A stretch of 33,401 bases of DNA from Leptolyngbya sp. FACHB-8. GTDB lineage: Bacteria; Cyanobacteriota; Cyanobacteriia; Elainellales; Elainellaceae. Positions 8,303-14,909 of the stretch are shown here, piece by piece. The notes under the pieces are model-generated. The model was not told the origin of the DNA, ran no database searches, and saw only the letters and a list, made by a program, of their open reading frames with translations. A program made the position numbers and the translations under genes. The stretch lies in NCBI RefSeq assembly GCF_014695575.1, contig NZ_JACJOO010000027.1, positions 1-33,401 of the forward strand, given 5' to 3'. The stretch's first letter is position 1. Each line of letters starts with the position of its first letter.

Positions 8303-8653
8303 ATGGCACACCACACCGCAACAGACAACGAGACGGCCCTGCGGGAGTTCCGCGAGGCGGTTAATATGTCTGCTAAGGAACTCGATGCCTGGCTCAAGAC
8401 CGAAGAATCCAAATCCGTCGGCTGGAAGGAACATGAAGGCGACGAATCTACCGGCCATCAATCAGGGCGAGCCATCGTGGAACTTCTACGCCATAAAGGC
8501 AACGATTACTCTGACGAGGACTATCATCAGATGCGCCGCGTCGTCAGCTACGTACATCGTCACCTCGCCCAACGTCCGTCAGGCGACATTGAAGACACTC
8601 GCTGGCGCTATTCCCTCAAGAACTGGGGACACGAGCCCTTGCAAGACAAGTAG
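8303..8653 (+). CDS. DUF3140 family protein
   Basis: The 116-residue soluble, highly charged protein fits the DUF3140 pattern: ALREFREAVNMSAKELDAWL (about 11-30), ESKSVGWKE, GHQSGRAIVELL, then a region rich in Tyr, His and Arg (MRRVVSYVHRHLAQRP) and a C-terminal TRWRYSLKNWGHEP. DUF3140 and DUF2945 genes are frequent neighbours in other bacteria. They may act in the same stress or DNA/RNA-related process, but this is unproven. A strong hairpin follows the gene. Confidence 0.88.
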   Translation: MAHHTATDNETALREFREAVNMSAKELDAWLKTEESKSVGWKEHEGDESTGHQSGRAIVELLRHKGNDYSDEDYHQMRRVVSYVHRHLAQRPSGDIEDTRWRYSLKNWGHEPLQDK

Positions 8654-8676
8654 CAACGCTGGCTAACCATCACAAA

Positions 8677-8709
8677 AAATGTGCGAGGCACTTTATGCCT
8701 CGCACATTT
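8677..8709. terminator. Terminator-like hairpin after the SDR operon
   Basis: AAATGTGCGAGGCA (8677-8690) pairs perfectly with TGCCTCGCACATTT (8696-8709) around a 5-nt loop. Flanking A- and T-rich ends allow action on either strand. It lies 24 bp after the DUF3140 stop. Confidence 0.75.
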
Positions 8710-8725
8710 CCTAGTGGCAGTACAC

Positions 8726-8806
8726 TAGACCTCCTGCATGAATCGATTTCTGAGAGCGTGAATCGTTGCGCGGTGCAGCCGCGCAACGATTCACGCAGGA
8801 GGTCTA
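8726..8806. repeat. Nested palindrome: outer 12-bp stem enclosing a 17-bp hairpin
   Basis: TAGACCTCCTGC (8726-8737) pairs perfectly with GCAGGAGGTCTA (8795-8806). Inside it, CGTGAATCGTTGCGCGG (8757-8773) pairs perfectly with 8779-8795 around a 5-nt loop. A related single-sided copy lies at 8826-8855 (TTAGACTTTCTGCATGAATG, then GTTGCGCGG), and the outer motif recurs at 5897-5909. It lies between the end of the SDR operon and the end of the convergent spkG-like gene. Confidence 0.85.
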
Positions 8807-8896
8807 CTACAATTCCCACAAATCTTAGACTTTCTGCATGAATGGTTGCGCGGCAAGGTCGCCCCCTAGACTGCGCTAACGGTTGGGCTGTAAGCC

Positions 8897-10783
8897 TCAA
8901 AATAAAAACTGGATATCTAACGTTTTGAGGTTAAGGATGTGCAAGTGGCCCCAGGTTTCATTCCAGGTGGCAATTAATAGGCCGTGGGCATCGAAGGGCA
9001 CGATTGCAGTTGCTGGAAAGGGCAGATCAATACGGCCAACCCGCTGCCCGTACTCATCCAACATCAAAACCTGTCCCTTGGCATCAGCAACAACATAACC
9101 CCAGGGAGCTACAGCAATAATTTCAGGAACAATGCCTAGCGCAAATCGGCTGATGCGGTAGGGTTTTAGATCAATCGTCACGAGAGATTGAGGATCACGG
9201 CGATCGCTCACCACCAACCGATAGGGAAATGCCGTTTTAACCACCTGCCCCATCTGAATCGGCAGTTCAAATCGCCCCAAATGCTTACCACGCCGCGCCA
9301 ATACATCCATCCAGGAAGAATGCGTCTCAGCCTTCGAACGTTGGGAAATGGCGACCAGGTGGCGATCGTCGAGAAATACCAGATGTTCAACCTGGGTCTG
9401 GGCCTGGGCATAGGGTACTGAAACCAGGCGAGGTGGGACATTCTCCGATTGCAAAGATAGCACTCGGAGTTGCCAGGTCGGCAGATCAGGTTGGGGAGCT
9501 GCGATCGCCAACCATTGCTGTTGCGGAGACAACGCCGCGATCGCCCCTGGCTCCAAATGGGTTAGTGGCACAGGGGGAAGGTCTGCCCGGTATGACCAAT
9601 TAATCTGATAAAACGCCCGCTCGGTTAGCGCATAGCACCCCTCAGAAGTAGGCACCAGTTGCCGAATCGGGTCTGGCAGCTTAACCGTATGAGAAAGGTA
9701 AGAAATCGGGTTTTCTGTTAAAGCCGTTTCACGCTGCTCTATGCTGAGAGCCTTGCCTTTGGCAACACATAATTTCAGTAGTGCCGGAAAGGGCTTAAAC
9801 AGTTTTTGATTCTGCTCAGGCAGGGGAGCGATCGCCTGAAAGGGCTCCCCAATGCGATCGGTACGATTTTCTGACAGGCTGGCTGGGGTTAGCTCTGTGT
9901 TCGACTGCAGCAGTGGAATTGTGACAGGTTGCCTTTCGATCGAACTCAAAATGCCATCAGCTGCGGCTGCCTGTTTCAACGCGAGCAGCATGTCCCCCGC
10001 CGTCTGGAAGCGTCGAGCCACTAGTTTCTGAAGAGCCATCAGCAAGACCGGATACCAAACTGGGGCAATGGCATCTGGAAATTTTAGTGGCTTGTTCAGA
10101 TGGGCTGACATCAGCTCGCCGGGAGTACCTGAGAAGGGGCGATCGCCCGACAGCAACTCAAACAGCAACACGCCAACCGAGTACAAGTCTGAAGTCTTGG
10201 AATACTGCCCGTAGAACCGTTCTGGAGCCATATAGGCCGGTGAGCCCGTATTGCCGGTGCCTGAGTGAGGGTCCGCAGCTTCGCTTTCCTGGCTCAACCG
10301 TGCAATTCCAAAGTCAGAAATTCGCGCTTTCCAACCATGAGGCTCTAAATTCAGCAGAATGTTCTCTGGCTTGATGTCACAATGCACAATCCCCCGTTGG
10401 TGCGCTTGCTCCAACCCTGAGAGAATATCCATCGTGAGCTTAATGCTTTGCGGCAGGCTGAGGCGTGTGTCCTCCTCCATCAAGCCCCGCAGTGTGCCCC
10501 CTTCGCAGTAATCCATCACCAGGTAGCGTCCGGTGCGAGTGTGCTCCAGGGAGTGGCAGGTAACAATATTGGGATGTTCCAGGCTCAACAAGAACCTCAG
10601 TTCCCGCAGAAACTTGTGCGTTGGAAAGCGCTCGTGATCCAGGTCTTTTAAGGCTACAAGCTGCCCGGTACGGCGATGCACCGCACAGTATACACGTCCG
10701 AATTGCCCCTGTCCGACCAGCCCTAACAGTCGATAACGTGAACGCCTCAGATCTTTTCCCGGCAATCCCAATGGAGTAGACAC
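8897..10783 (-). CDS. spkG: Serine/threonine protein kinase with C-terminal propeller-like domain (SpkG-like)
   Basis: The 628-residue Hanks-type kinase has an intact catalytic domain: glycine loop GQGQFG (24-29), Lys46, HCDIKPEN (134-141, catalytic Asp136), DFG (157-159) and APE (186-188). After about residue 275 comes a linker. A region of about 300 residues follows, rich in beta-strand and Trp/Asp-type repeats (LSPQQQWLAIAA, VFLDDRHLVAIS), consistent with a propeller sensor or scaffold. There is no membrane segment. The start is GTG 10783. It lies 101 bp after the second V4R gene on the same strand. In Synechocystis a kinase gene (SpkG, slr0152) closes the same PAP cluster, so orthology is likely. 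Targets are unknown. Confidence 0.85.
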   Translation of the reverse strand: MSTPLGLPGKDLRRSRYRLLGLVGQGQFGRVYCAVHRRTGQLVALKDLDHERFPTHKFLRELRFLLSLEHPNIVTCHSLEHTRTGRYLVMDYCEGGTLRGLMEEDTRLSLPQSIKLTMDILSGLEQAHQRGIVHCDIKPENILLNLEPHGWKARISDFGIARLSQESEAADPHSGTGNTGSPAYMAPERFYGQYSKTSDLYSVGVLLFELLSGDRPFSGTPGELMSAHLNKPLKFPDAIAPVWYPVLLMALQKLVARRFQTAGDMLLALKQAAAADGILSSIERQPVTIPLLQSNTELTPASLSENRTDRIGEPFQAIAPLPEQNQKLFKPFPALLKLCVAKGKALSIEQRETALTENPISYLSHTVKLPDPIRQLVPTSEGCYALTERAFYQINWSYRADLPPVPLTHLEPGAIAALSPQQQWLAIAAPQPDLPTWQLRVLSLQSENVPPRLVSVPYAQAQTQVEHLVFLDDRHLVAISQRSKAETHSSWMDVLARRGKHLGRFELPIQMGQVVKTAFPYRLVVSDRRDPQSLVTIDLKPYRISRFALGIVPEIIAVAPWGYVVADAKGQVLMLDEYGQRVGRIDLPFPATAIVPFDAHGLLIATWNETWGHLHILNLKTLDIQFLF

Positions 10784-10884
10784 GACAGCTTTAGACCGTG
10801 AGGACGGTTGAACAGGGGTAGTTTAACGTTATAGCTGGGATCTCTGCTAGATCACCTATGACAGAGATCTCCGAAACCCATGGC

Positions 10885-11538
10885 TTAGCTGCAGAGCTGT
10901 TGAATGATGGCATCGTGCTCTAGATTGGTGACCATCGTTTCGGCAGGCTCCAGACGTTTGGGTAAGCCCACGATAAAACGGTTACAATCTGCTCCCATGG
11001 ACTCACACGTCGTTTGGACACAATGCAGCTCTCGCCCGGCAAGCTGGCTGAAGAAGGAAGCTAAAATCCCTGCTTCTAAGGGGCACATGGGTTGGTTCTG
11101 TTTGGGAGCCAGGCGAGCGTAGGGAGAATTGGTGATTTTAACCACCAGCAAACCACGGTGTTGATGGGATTCATCCAGTTCAATCTTGCCCCAACCGTGG
11201 GTAATCCAGCACTGCTGCAATGCTTGAATAAATTCCACCATGGGCATGTCTGATAGAGGCGTGCCGTAATAGTCAGTCAGTTCTTCGCAAAAGCGGCTAT
11301 AGAGGTTTTTACCCCACCAACGGCCGCAATTGAACAATACCAAACGGGAAGCCTGTCCAGTTTCCCTATCCAAGCCAGAGTAAATAGCCTGAATGAGTGT
11401 CTCTGGAAGGGCCAGTAGGCGATCGCCCTGACGGTTTTCCAGCAAGCCCATCTCCAGGTCACTGCGAACATAGGCATCCGTGGCGAAATAGTTGCCCGGA
11501 ATTCGGTTATTTACCAATAAATCAGCGACGGAAATCAT
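10885..11538 (-). CDS. V4R-domain protein (Slr0147-like, PSII assembly cluster)
   Basis: The 217-residue protein ends in a V4R (4-vinyl reductase) domain. Its signature is the cysteine-bearing segment CVQTTCESMGADCNRFIVG (about 174-192) and a GWGKIELDE core near residue 115. V4R domains bind small hydrophobic or tetrapyrrole-like ligands. Here the protein corresponds to the second V4R member of the slr0144-slr0152 (PAP) cluster linked to photosystem II assembly in Synechocystis. It is the fourth gene of the - strand run, 79 bp after the phycobiliprotein-like gene, with GAGAG upstream of ATG 11538. The family is certain; the role follows from synteny. Confidence 0.85.
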   Translation of the reverse strand: MISVADLLVNNRIPGNYFATDAYVRSDLEMGLLENRQGDRLLALPETLIQAIYSGLDRETGQASRLVLFNCGRWWGKNLYSRFCEELTDYYGTPLSDMPMVEFIQALQQCWITHGWGKIELDESHQHRGLLVVKITNSPYARLAPKQNQPMCPLEAGILASFFSQLAGRELHCVQTTCESMGADCNRFIVGLPKRLEPAETMVTNLEHDAIIQQLCS

Positions 11539-11617
11539 AGGAGTCTCTCAGCTTAGTTCTAATGGTTCTGACGGTTGCCCTCGGCCAATTGCCCGGGAGA
11601 GGTGAACCGTCGTGCAC

Positions 11618-12115
11618 TTACCACCCCAGAACCGAGGCGGTGAGGGGTTCTTCCGCAGCACCCAGGAGGGTGTTTTGAGCCAGGGCTAACAGCGGCTTCA
11701 GCAGAGCCACTTGAGCCGCACTCAGAGACTGAGCTAGATGCTTGTCAAGCAGAGTGTAGAGTTGGGTTTCAATCTGGGGGGTGTCGTAGGCTTGAATGGA
11801 TTCTTTGAGCCAGCCTTGAATGCGGCCTTGCACAAAGCTTTCATCCTCCAGCAACATACCCATAGCGCAGTAGCGCAACACCAGCAACGCGTTGCGGATA
11901 CTCCGCTCTAAGCGAGGCTGAGACTCGCCGGGCATGGCAGCAACCAGATCATCAGCAACCTTTTGCATGATGTCGAGTTCGCGATCGCGTAACACCCGAT
12001 AGGTATCCAGACGCTCAGGTAGAGACGATACATATTGGCTGAGAACACTCAGTTCTTCAGGCTTCAGATAACGGTTTTCAGCTTCATCAAAAACGGATTC
12101 GAGTTGTGGGTGCAT
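11618..12115 (-). CDS. Phycobiliprotein-fold protein (Slr0146-like)
   Basis: The 165-residue helical protein resembles a diverged phycobiliprotein subunit. The central SIRNALLVLRYCAMGMLLED (about 91-110) aligns with the phycobilisome helix that normally reads LRYATYAMLAGD. The following SFVQGRIQGWLKESIQAYDTP matches the helix after the chromophore pocket. The usual chromophore Cys context is absent, but RYC provides one Cys close by. It is likely a chromophore-free or transient bilin-binding homologue acting in photosystem or phycobilisome assembly. It lies between the Slr0145- and Slr0147-like genes exactly as in the Synechocystis cluster, 45 bp after the former. Conservation of order supports the assignment more than sequence alone. 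Confidence 0.8.
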   Translation of the reverse strand: MHPQLESVFDEAENRYLKPEELSVLSQYVSSLPERLDTYRVLRDRELDIMQKVADDLVAAMPGESQPRLERSIRNALLVLRYCAMGMLLEDESFVQGRIQGWLKESIQAYDTPQIETQLYTLLDKHLAQSLSAAQVALLKPLLALAQNTLLGAAEEPLTASVLGW

Positions 12116-12160
12116 AGGTTTTCATTCTAAGAAAGTGAAGGACTTGGATAACTAAGGGGG

Positions 12161-12487
12161 TTAGAAGAGATCCGAAAAGTCATCCAGGGTGAAATTATTG
12201 GCGGGCTCCTCCAGCAACTCTGCCAGGAAGTTGTCGGCAGCAGGTGGAGCGACGGCGGCGTCATCATCCCAATTCACCGCCGCAAAGAACTGACCGACCG
12301 TCAAATCACGGCTCAAATCTTCCGCAGTGGGGTTCTCTGCAACCTTCTGTTTAATCTCTTGAATCTCGGGTGGGTTATCGTCCCAATTGACGGAGGAGAA
12401 AAACTTCCGGGTTGAGGTTTGGAGCCAGGCATCCATGGAGATATGAGGTTTCGAACCGTTGGTATGGAGAAGAGTAGCACTGCTCAT
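12161..12487 (-). CDS. Small acidic repeat protein (Slr0145-like)
   Basis: The 108-residue protein contains two related units, RKFFSSVNWDDNPPE (about 27-41) and GQFFAAVNWDDDAAV (about 66-80). A related third, shorter FLAELLEEPANNFTLDDFSDLF closes the protein. The FF..VNWDD units look like short binding motifs joined by flexible acidic linkers. The start codon overlaps the stop of the upstream V4R gene by 4 bp (ATGA), showing tight translational coupling. The position matches Slr0145 of the PAP cluster. The function is unknown; a small adaptor between the V4R and phycobiliprotein-like partners is a reasonable guess. Confidence 0.82.
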   Translation of the reverse strand: MSSATLLHTNGSKPHISMDAWLQTSTRKFFSSVNWDDNPPEIQEIKQKVAENPTAEDLSRDLTVGQFFAAVNWDDDAAVAPPAADNFLAELLEEPANNFTLDDFSDLF

Positions 12488-13161
12488 GACAACCTTTCTC
12501 CAGAACGCAGCCGTTTTTCAATGTCGCGGGCGGTTGCACCTTCATTCATCCAGAAGGAAGCCGCATCAATCCGGTCTTGGCCCCCCAGCAGGAACTTGCA
12601 ATAGGTTTCGCCCATGGAGTAGCACTGAATTTCAATACAACTCAGTTGCTTTTTCACTAGCTCAGTGAAGAATCCGGCAAATAAACCGGCGTAGATATAA
12701 CAAACCGGCTTACCCACATCTCCCAGCGTGCGAGCTACAGCGGAGTCAAAAATGTTGATGAACATGAAGCCTTGTTTGCGATCGCCCATGTCCACTTCCC
12801 AACGCCCCCAACCCTGAGAGGTGAAGGGCCACCACCAGGTTTCTAGTAGAAAAAGCAGATTGGTTTGGCGAATATTCCGCTCAAATTCTTTCTCAAACCA
12901 CTTCTCGAAAAAGAAAGCATCCTTCTGGCCCCACTCACAACCAATGGTGTACATAATGGCGGCAGAGGAGTCACCAACTTCTTCTTCGAGGCCCTCAACA
13001 AGGCCAATAATAAAGTCTTCGGTGGTCAGGAGGTTTTGGCTCCCGTTCCAGTCCATAATCGTGCCCTTGTCAGGGTCAAATTGAAAGAAGTCACGGAACC
13101 CATAGTGGTTATGTTTTTTAGGGTTACGGAGCTTTAGTATGCTATCGGATGCAGTCACCAT
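12484..13161 (-). CDS. V4R-domain protein (Slr0144-like, first gene of PAP-type operon)
   Basis: The 225-residue protein carries a C-terminal V4R domain with GWGRWEVDM (about 117-125) and the Cys-bearing segment CIEIQCYSMGETYCKFLLGG (about 173-192). The N-terminus (KHNHYGFRDFFQFDPDKG) is typical of the cyanobacterial Slr0144 group, one of the proteins whose cluster was shown to aid photosystem II assembly. It is the first gene of a - strand run of four closely spaced genes plus a kinase. Upstream, 13162-13919 is non-coding and must contain the promoter. ATG 13161 is preceded by a weak GGATT. Ligand and exact role are unknown. Confidence 0.88.
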   Translation of the reverse strand: MVTASDSILKLRNPKKHNHYGFRDFFQFDPDKGTIMDWNGSQNLLTTEDFIIGLVEGLEEEVGDSSAAIMYTIGCEWGQKDAFFFEKWFEKEFERNIRQTNLLFLLETWWWPFTSQGWGRWEVDMGDRKQGFMFINIFDSAVARTLGDVGKPVCYIYAGLFAGFFTELVKKQLSCIEIQCYSMGETYCKFLLGGQDRIDAASFWMNEGATARDIEKRLRSGERLS

Positions 13162-13919
13162 AGGAATCCCTTAGCTGTACTGAACTATGTATGCGTTGTG
13201 TGCTTTCGCCCCAATGACAGGCTATTTAAATCCATCCCATGGGAGTGCAGGATTCATGCCGAAGGGCAAAGTTCGAAAGTGCTTGGTAGATACTTCAACC
13301 ATTCGGGAAGGCATTGTAGGCGGTAGCCTATCGCCAACGTGCTATCATCTCTAACTTCCAATTCCAGTGTTCCCTTTAGGGGGTAGATTAAACCCTGGGT
13401 GGGGTGGTTTCCTGTAGATTTTTGTGAACTTAAGTCAGAATTACAAAACTCAGAACTGCCAGAAAACATCACGAAATAGAAGTAAGAGTAACGCCATAAT
13501 CTGTGACGAATCTTCTTCTAGAATTGCCCGTTATTAGCTCAGATATAACGGGTCGTGTTGATTTTTTTACAAATATTGATTGTCTCTTAATAGGACACGG
13601 AGATACCAAGGAGTTCAGGGCGAACCGATAGGAATCCGGACGGTGCCTTGAGGGAACCTGGGTTCGGGTTAAAGGCGTTTTCGAGTGCAGCGTGTTACGC
13701 GGTACTCGAAAACACCCTTCTTGACGTGCGCCTCACGCCAAGGTTATGCGCGGGCTTGCAACTCAGAATTCACTTGGCGCACTACTCGTCCTAAGCAGCG
13801 GGAATCAACCTATGTGTAAAGATTAGGAAAGATTAGGGTGGTTCATGTCCCTCCCCTCCACAGATGGGCATGGGCAAACTACCTCCCGCCTTCCGCCCAT
13901 GAACCCATCACCCTCTGCC
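13162..13919. other. Non-coding 758-bp region with a decayed hairpin repeat
   Basis: No convincing gene lies here; the open frames lack family-like sequence or ribosome sites. The right part of 13162-13300 should carry the promoter of the V4R operon. CCCGTTAT...ATAACGGG (about 13527-13553) forms a small hairpin. A degenerate copy of the double-hairpin repeat occupies 13655-13745. Confidence 0.55.
13655..13745. repeat. Degenerate double-hairpin repeat (copy B)
   Basis: AACCTGGGTTCGGGTTAAAG, then GCGTTTTCGAGTGC, matches the left side of the element at 32914-33039. The first hairpin is kept with 15 of 17 pairs (13677-13693 with 13697-13713, loop GTT). The closing pair is T-A instead of C-G. The second hairpin is truncated (CTTGACGTG/CACGCCAAG) and the right outer arm is missing. 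It appears to be a decaying family member. Confidence 0.75.
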
Positions 13920-14555
13920 TTATTCATTCAACGTATTCAGCAAAAACTGTGTAATCGACTCTGGCTGAATAGTTTCCAGGTGACGGGTGTGAACGATGTC
14001 AAAGGCAGCGCCAGCTTCCTGAAGGTTTTCATCGAGGGCGGTGAGGAAGCCAGTAGCGATCGCGTTATCCCCAATCTGCAAGAAACTAATGCCCAGTTCC
14101 TCATCAGAGTCCATCTGGTGGGTAGCCTCCCGAATGGTTCGCGCCACTGCCATACGATCTTCGGGCTCCCCATCCAGCAAAATTACAAGCATCTCGCCAT
14201 TAGGTTGAGTTTGTCCGGCAGTTTTTCGCGTAAAGTAGCTGTCCAACGCAGCTTTTAGTACGGTTTGAATTTGTACTTTGCGAGGTGGGTAATTATCTTT
14301 AATCACCGATAACAAACTTCCACTGGTCACATTTTCGTACTGGAGAAACTCGCAATCCCTTTCGTTTCCCTGACAAGCGACATAGAGTGTAATTCCATCA
14401 GGGTCAAAGGTTTCGCAGGTTTGGGCTAGCATCACAATAGATTCCAGGGCAGCGTTCCAACGCTCGGAAAAATGTGGTGGGTTAGGAGCAAATTCGTCGG
14501 CTGTACGGGCAATAATCAACGTATAGTCGCGGTTCTGGAGAAGGTTAGTATCCAT
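13920..14555 (-). CDS. VWA-domain protein with missing MIDAS motif
   Basis: The 211-residue protein is a single von Willebrand A domain of the cyanobacterial type: RDYTLII (9-15), FDPDGITLYV (50-59), KAALDSYFTRK, AGQTQPNGEMLVILLDGEPEDR (about 113-134), then DEELGISFLQIGDNA. In usual members the first strand ends in DKSGSM, giving the metal-binding DxSxS. Here it reads ARTAD (16-20). The Thr loop (normally GSTNL) is PRKVQI (91-96). Asp128 of LLDGEPED remains. Metal-dependent ligand binding is therefore probably lost. ATG 14555 is preferred to TTG 14597 because it matches the short N-terminus of relatives. The gene stands alone; its downstream end is close to the repeat-rich region. Confidence 0.85.
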   Translation of the reverse strand: MDTNLLQNRDYTLIIARTADEFAPNPPHFSERWNAALESIVMLAQTCETFDPDGITLYVACQGNERDCEFLQYENVTSGSLLSVIKDNYPPRKVQIQTVLKAALDSYFTRKTAGQTQPNGEMLVILLDGEPEDRMAVARTIREATHQMDSDEELGISFLQIGDNAIATGFLTALDENLQEAGAAFDIVHTRHLETIQPESITQFLLNTLNE

Positions 14556-14698
14556 GAGGTACCACTGGCTTGAAGGATTTTTGCTCAGGGAGGACAATTT
14601 TTTTGATGCCCTCCAAAGAATAGCAACTTCACCAGATTCAGCAATAAAAAACCAATACTGAGTCTTGATATAACCTTTGTTGCGCCAGCTAGAACATC

Positions 14699-14775
14699 CG
14701 GAGCGAATGGGAGCAGTGCTCCCATTCGCTCCGTTTTATTGAGTGTGGCGTGTAATGGAAAAAACACTCAATAAA
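14699..14775. repeat. Two tandem hairpins
   Basis: The first is a perfect dyad of 17-bp arms (14699-14715 and 14717-14733) with a single central base. The second pairs TTTATTGAGTGT (14735-14746) with ACACTCAATAAA (14764-14775) over a 17-nt loop. They lie upstream of the VWA gene and downstream of the flavin oxidase. Confidence 0.85.
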
Positions 14776-14811
14776 GACGCCATCACGAACCAACGGCAAA
14801 CAGCAATGTGT

Positions 14812-14875
14812 CGAATGGAGCTATGAAATGGGATGTGGAACCGTAGTTCCACATCCCATTTCATAGCTCCATTCG
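14812..14875. repeat. Long perfect hairpin, 30-bp arms, 4-nt loop
   Basis: Bases 14812-14841 are the exact reverse complement of 14846-14875, separated by CGTA. The core GGGATGTGGAAC/GTTCCACATCCC is shared with the imperfect hairpin at 5918-5954. There is no T-run at either end. It lies 35 bp beyond the end of the flavin oxidase gene and could double as its terminator. Confidence 0.9.
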
Positions 14876-14909
14876 GTTACGGGCAAAAAGTTATGAAGAG
14901 CAATGAACA

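Noticed and set aside
8897-10783. Pseudokinase possibility, given other inactive homologues in the window
   Set aside because: Lys46, Asp136 of HCDIKPEN and the DFG Asp157 are all present, so the kinase should be active.
13254-13472. 72-codon frame on the - strand
   Set aside because: No family resemblance, no ribosome site, and its composition is like the surrounding non-coding DNA.
13655-13745. tRNA-like fold suggested by GGTTCGGGTT
   Set aside because: No acceptor stem, anticodon arm or CCA-compatible end; it is the decayed double-hairpin repeat.
13845-14258. 137-codon frame on the + strand
   Set aside because: It lies mostly opposite the VWA gene, whose protein is clearly family-like; the + frame is its shadow.
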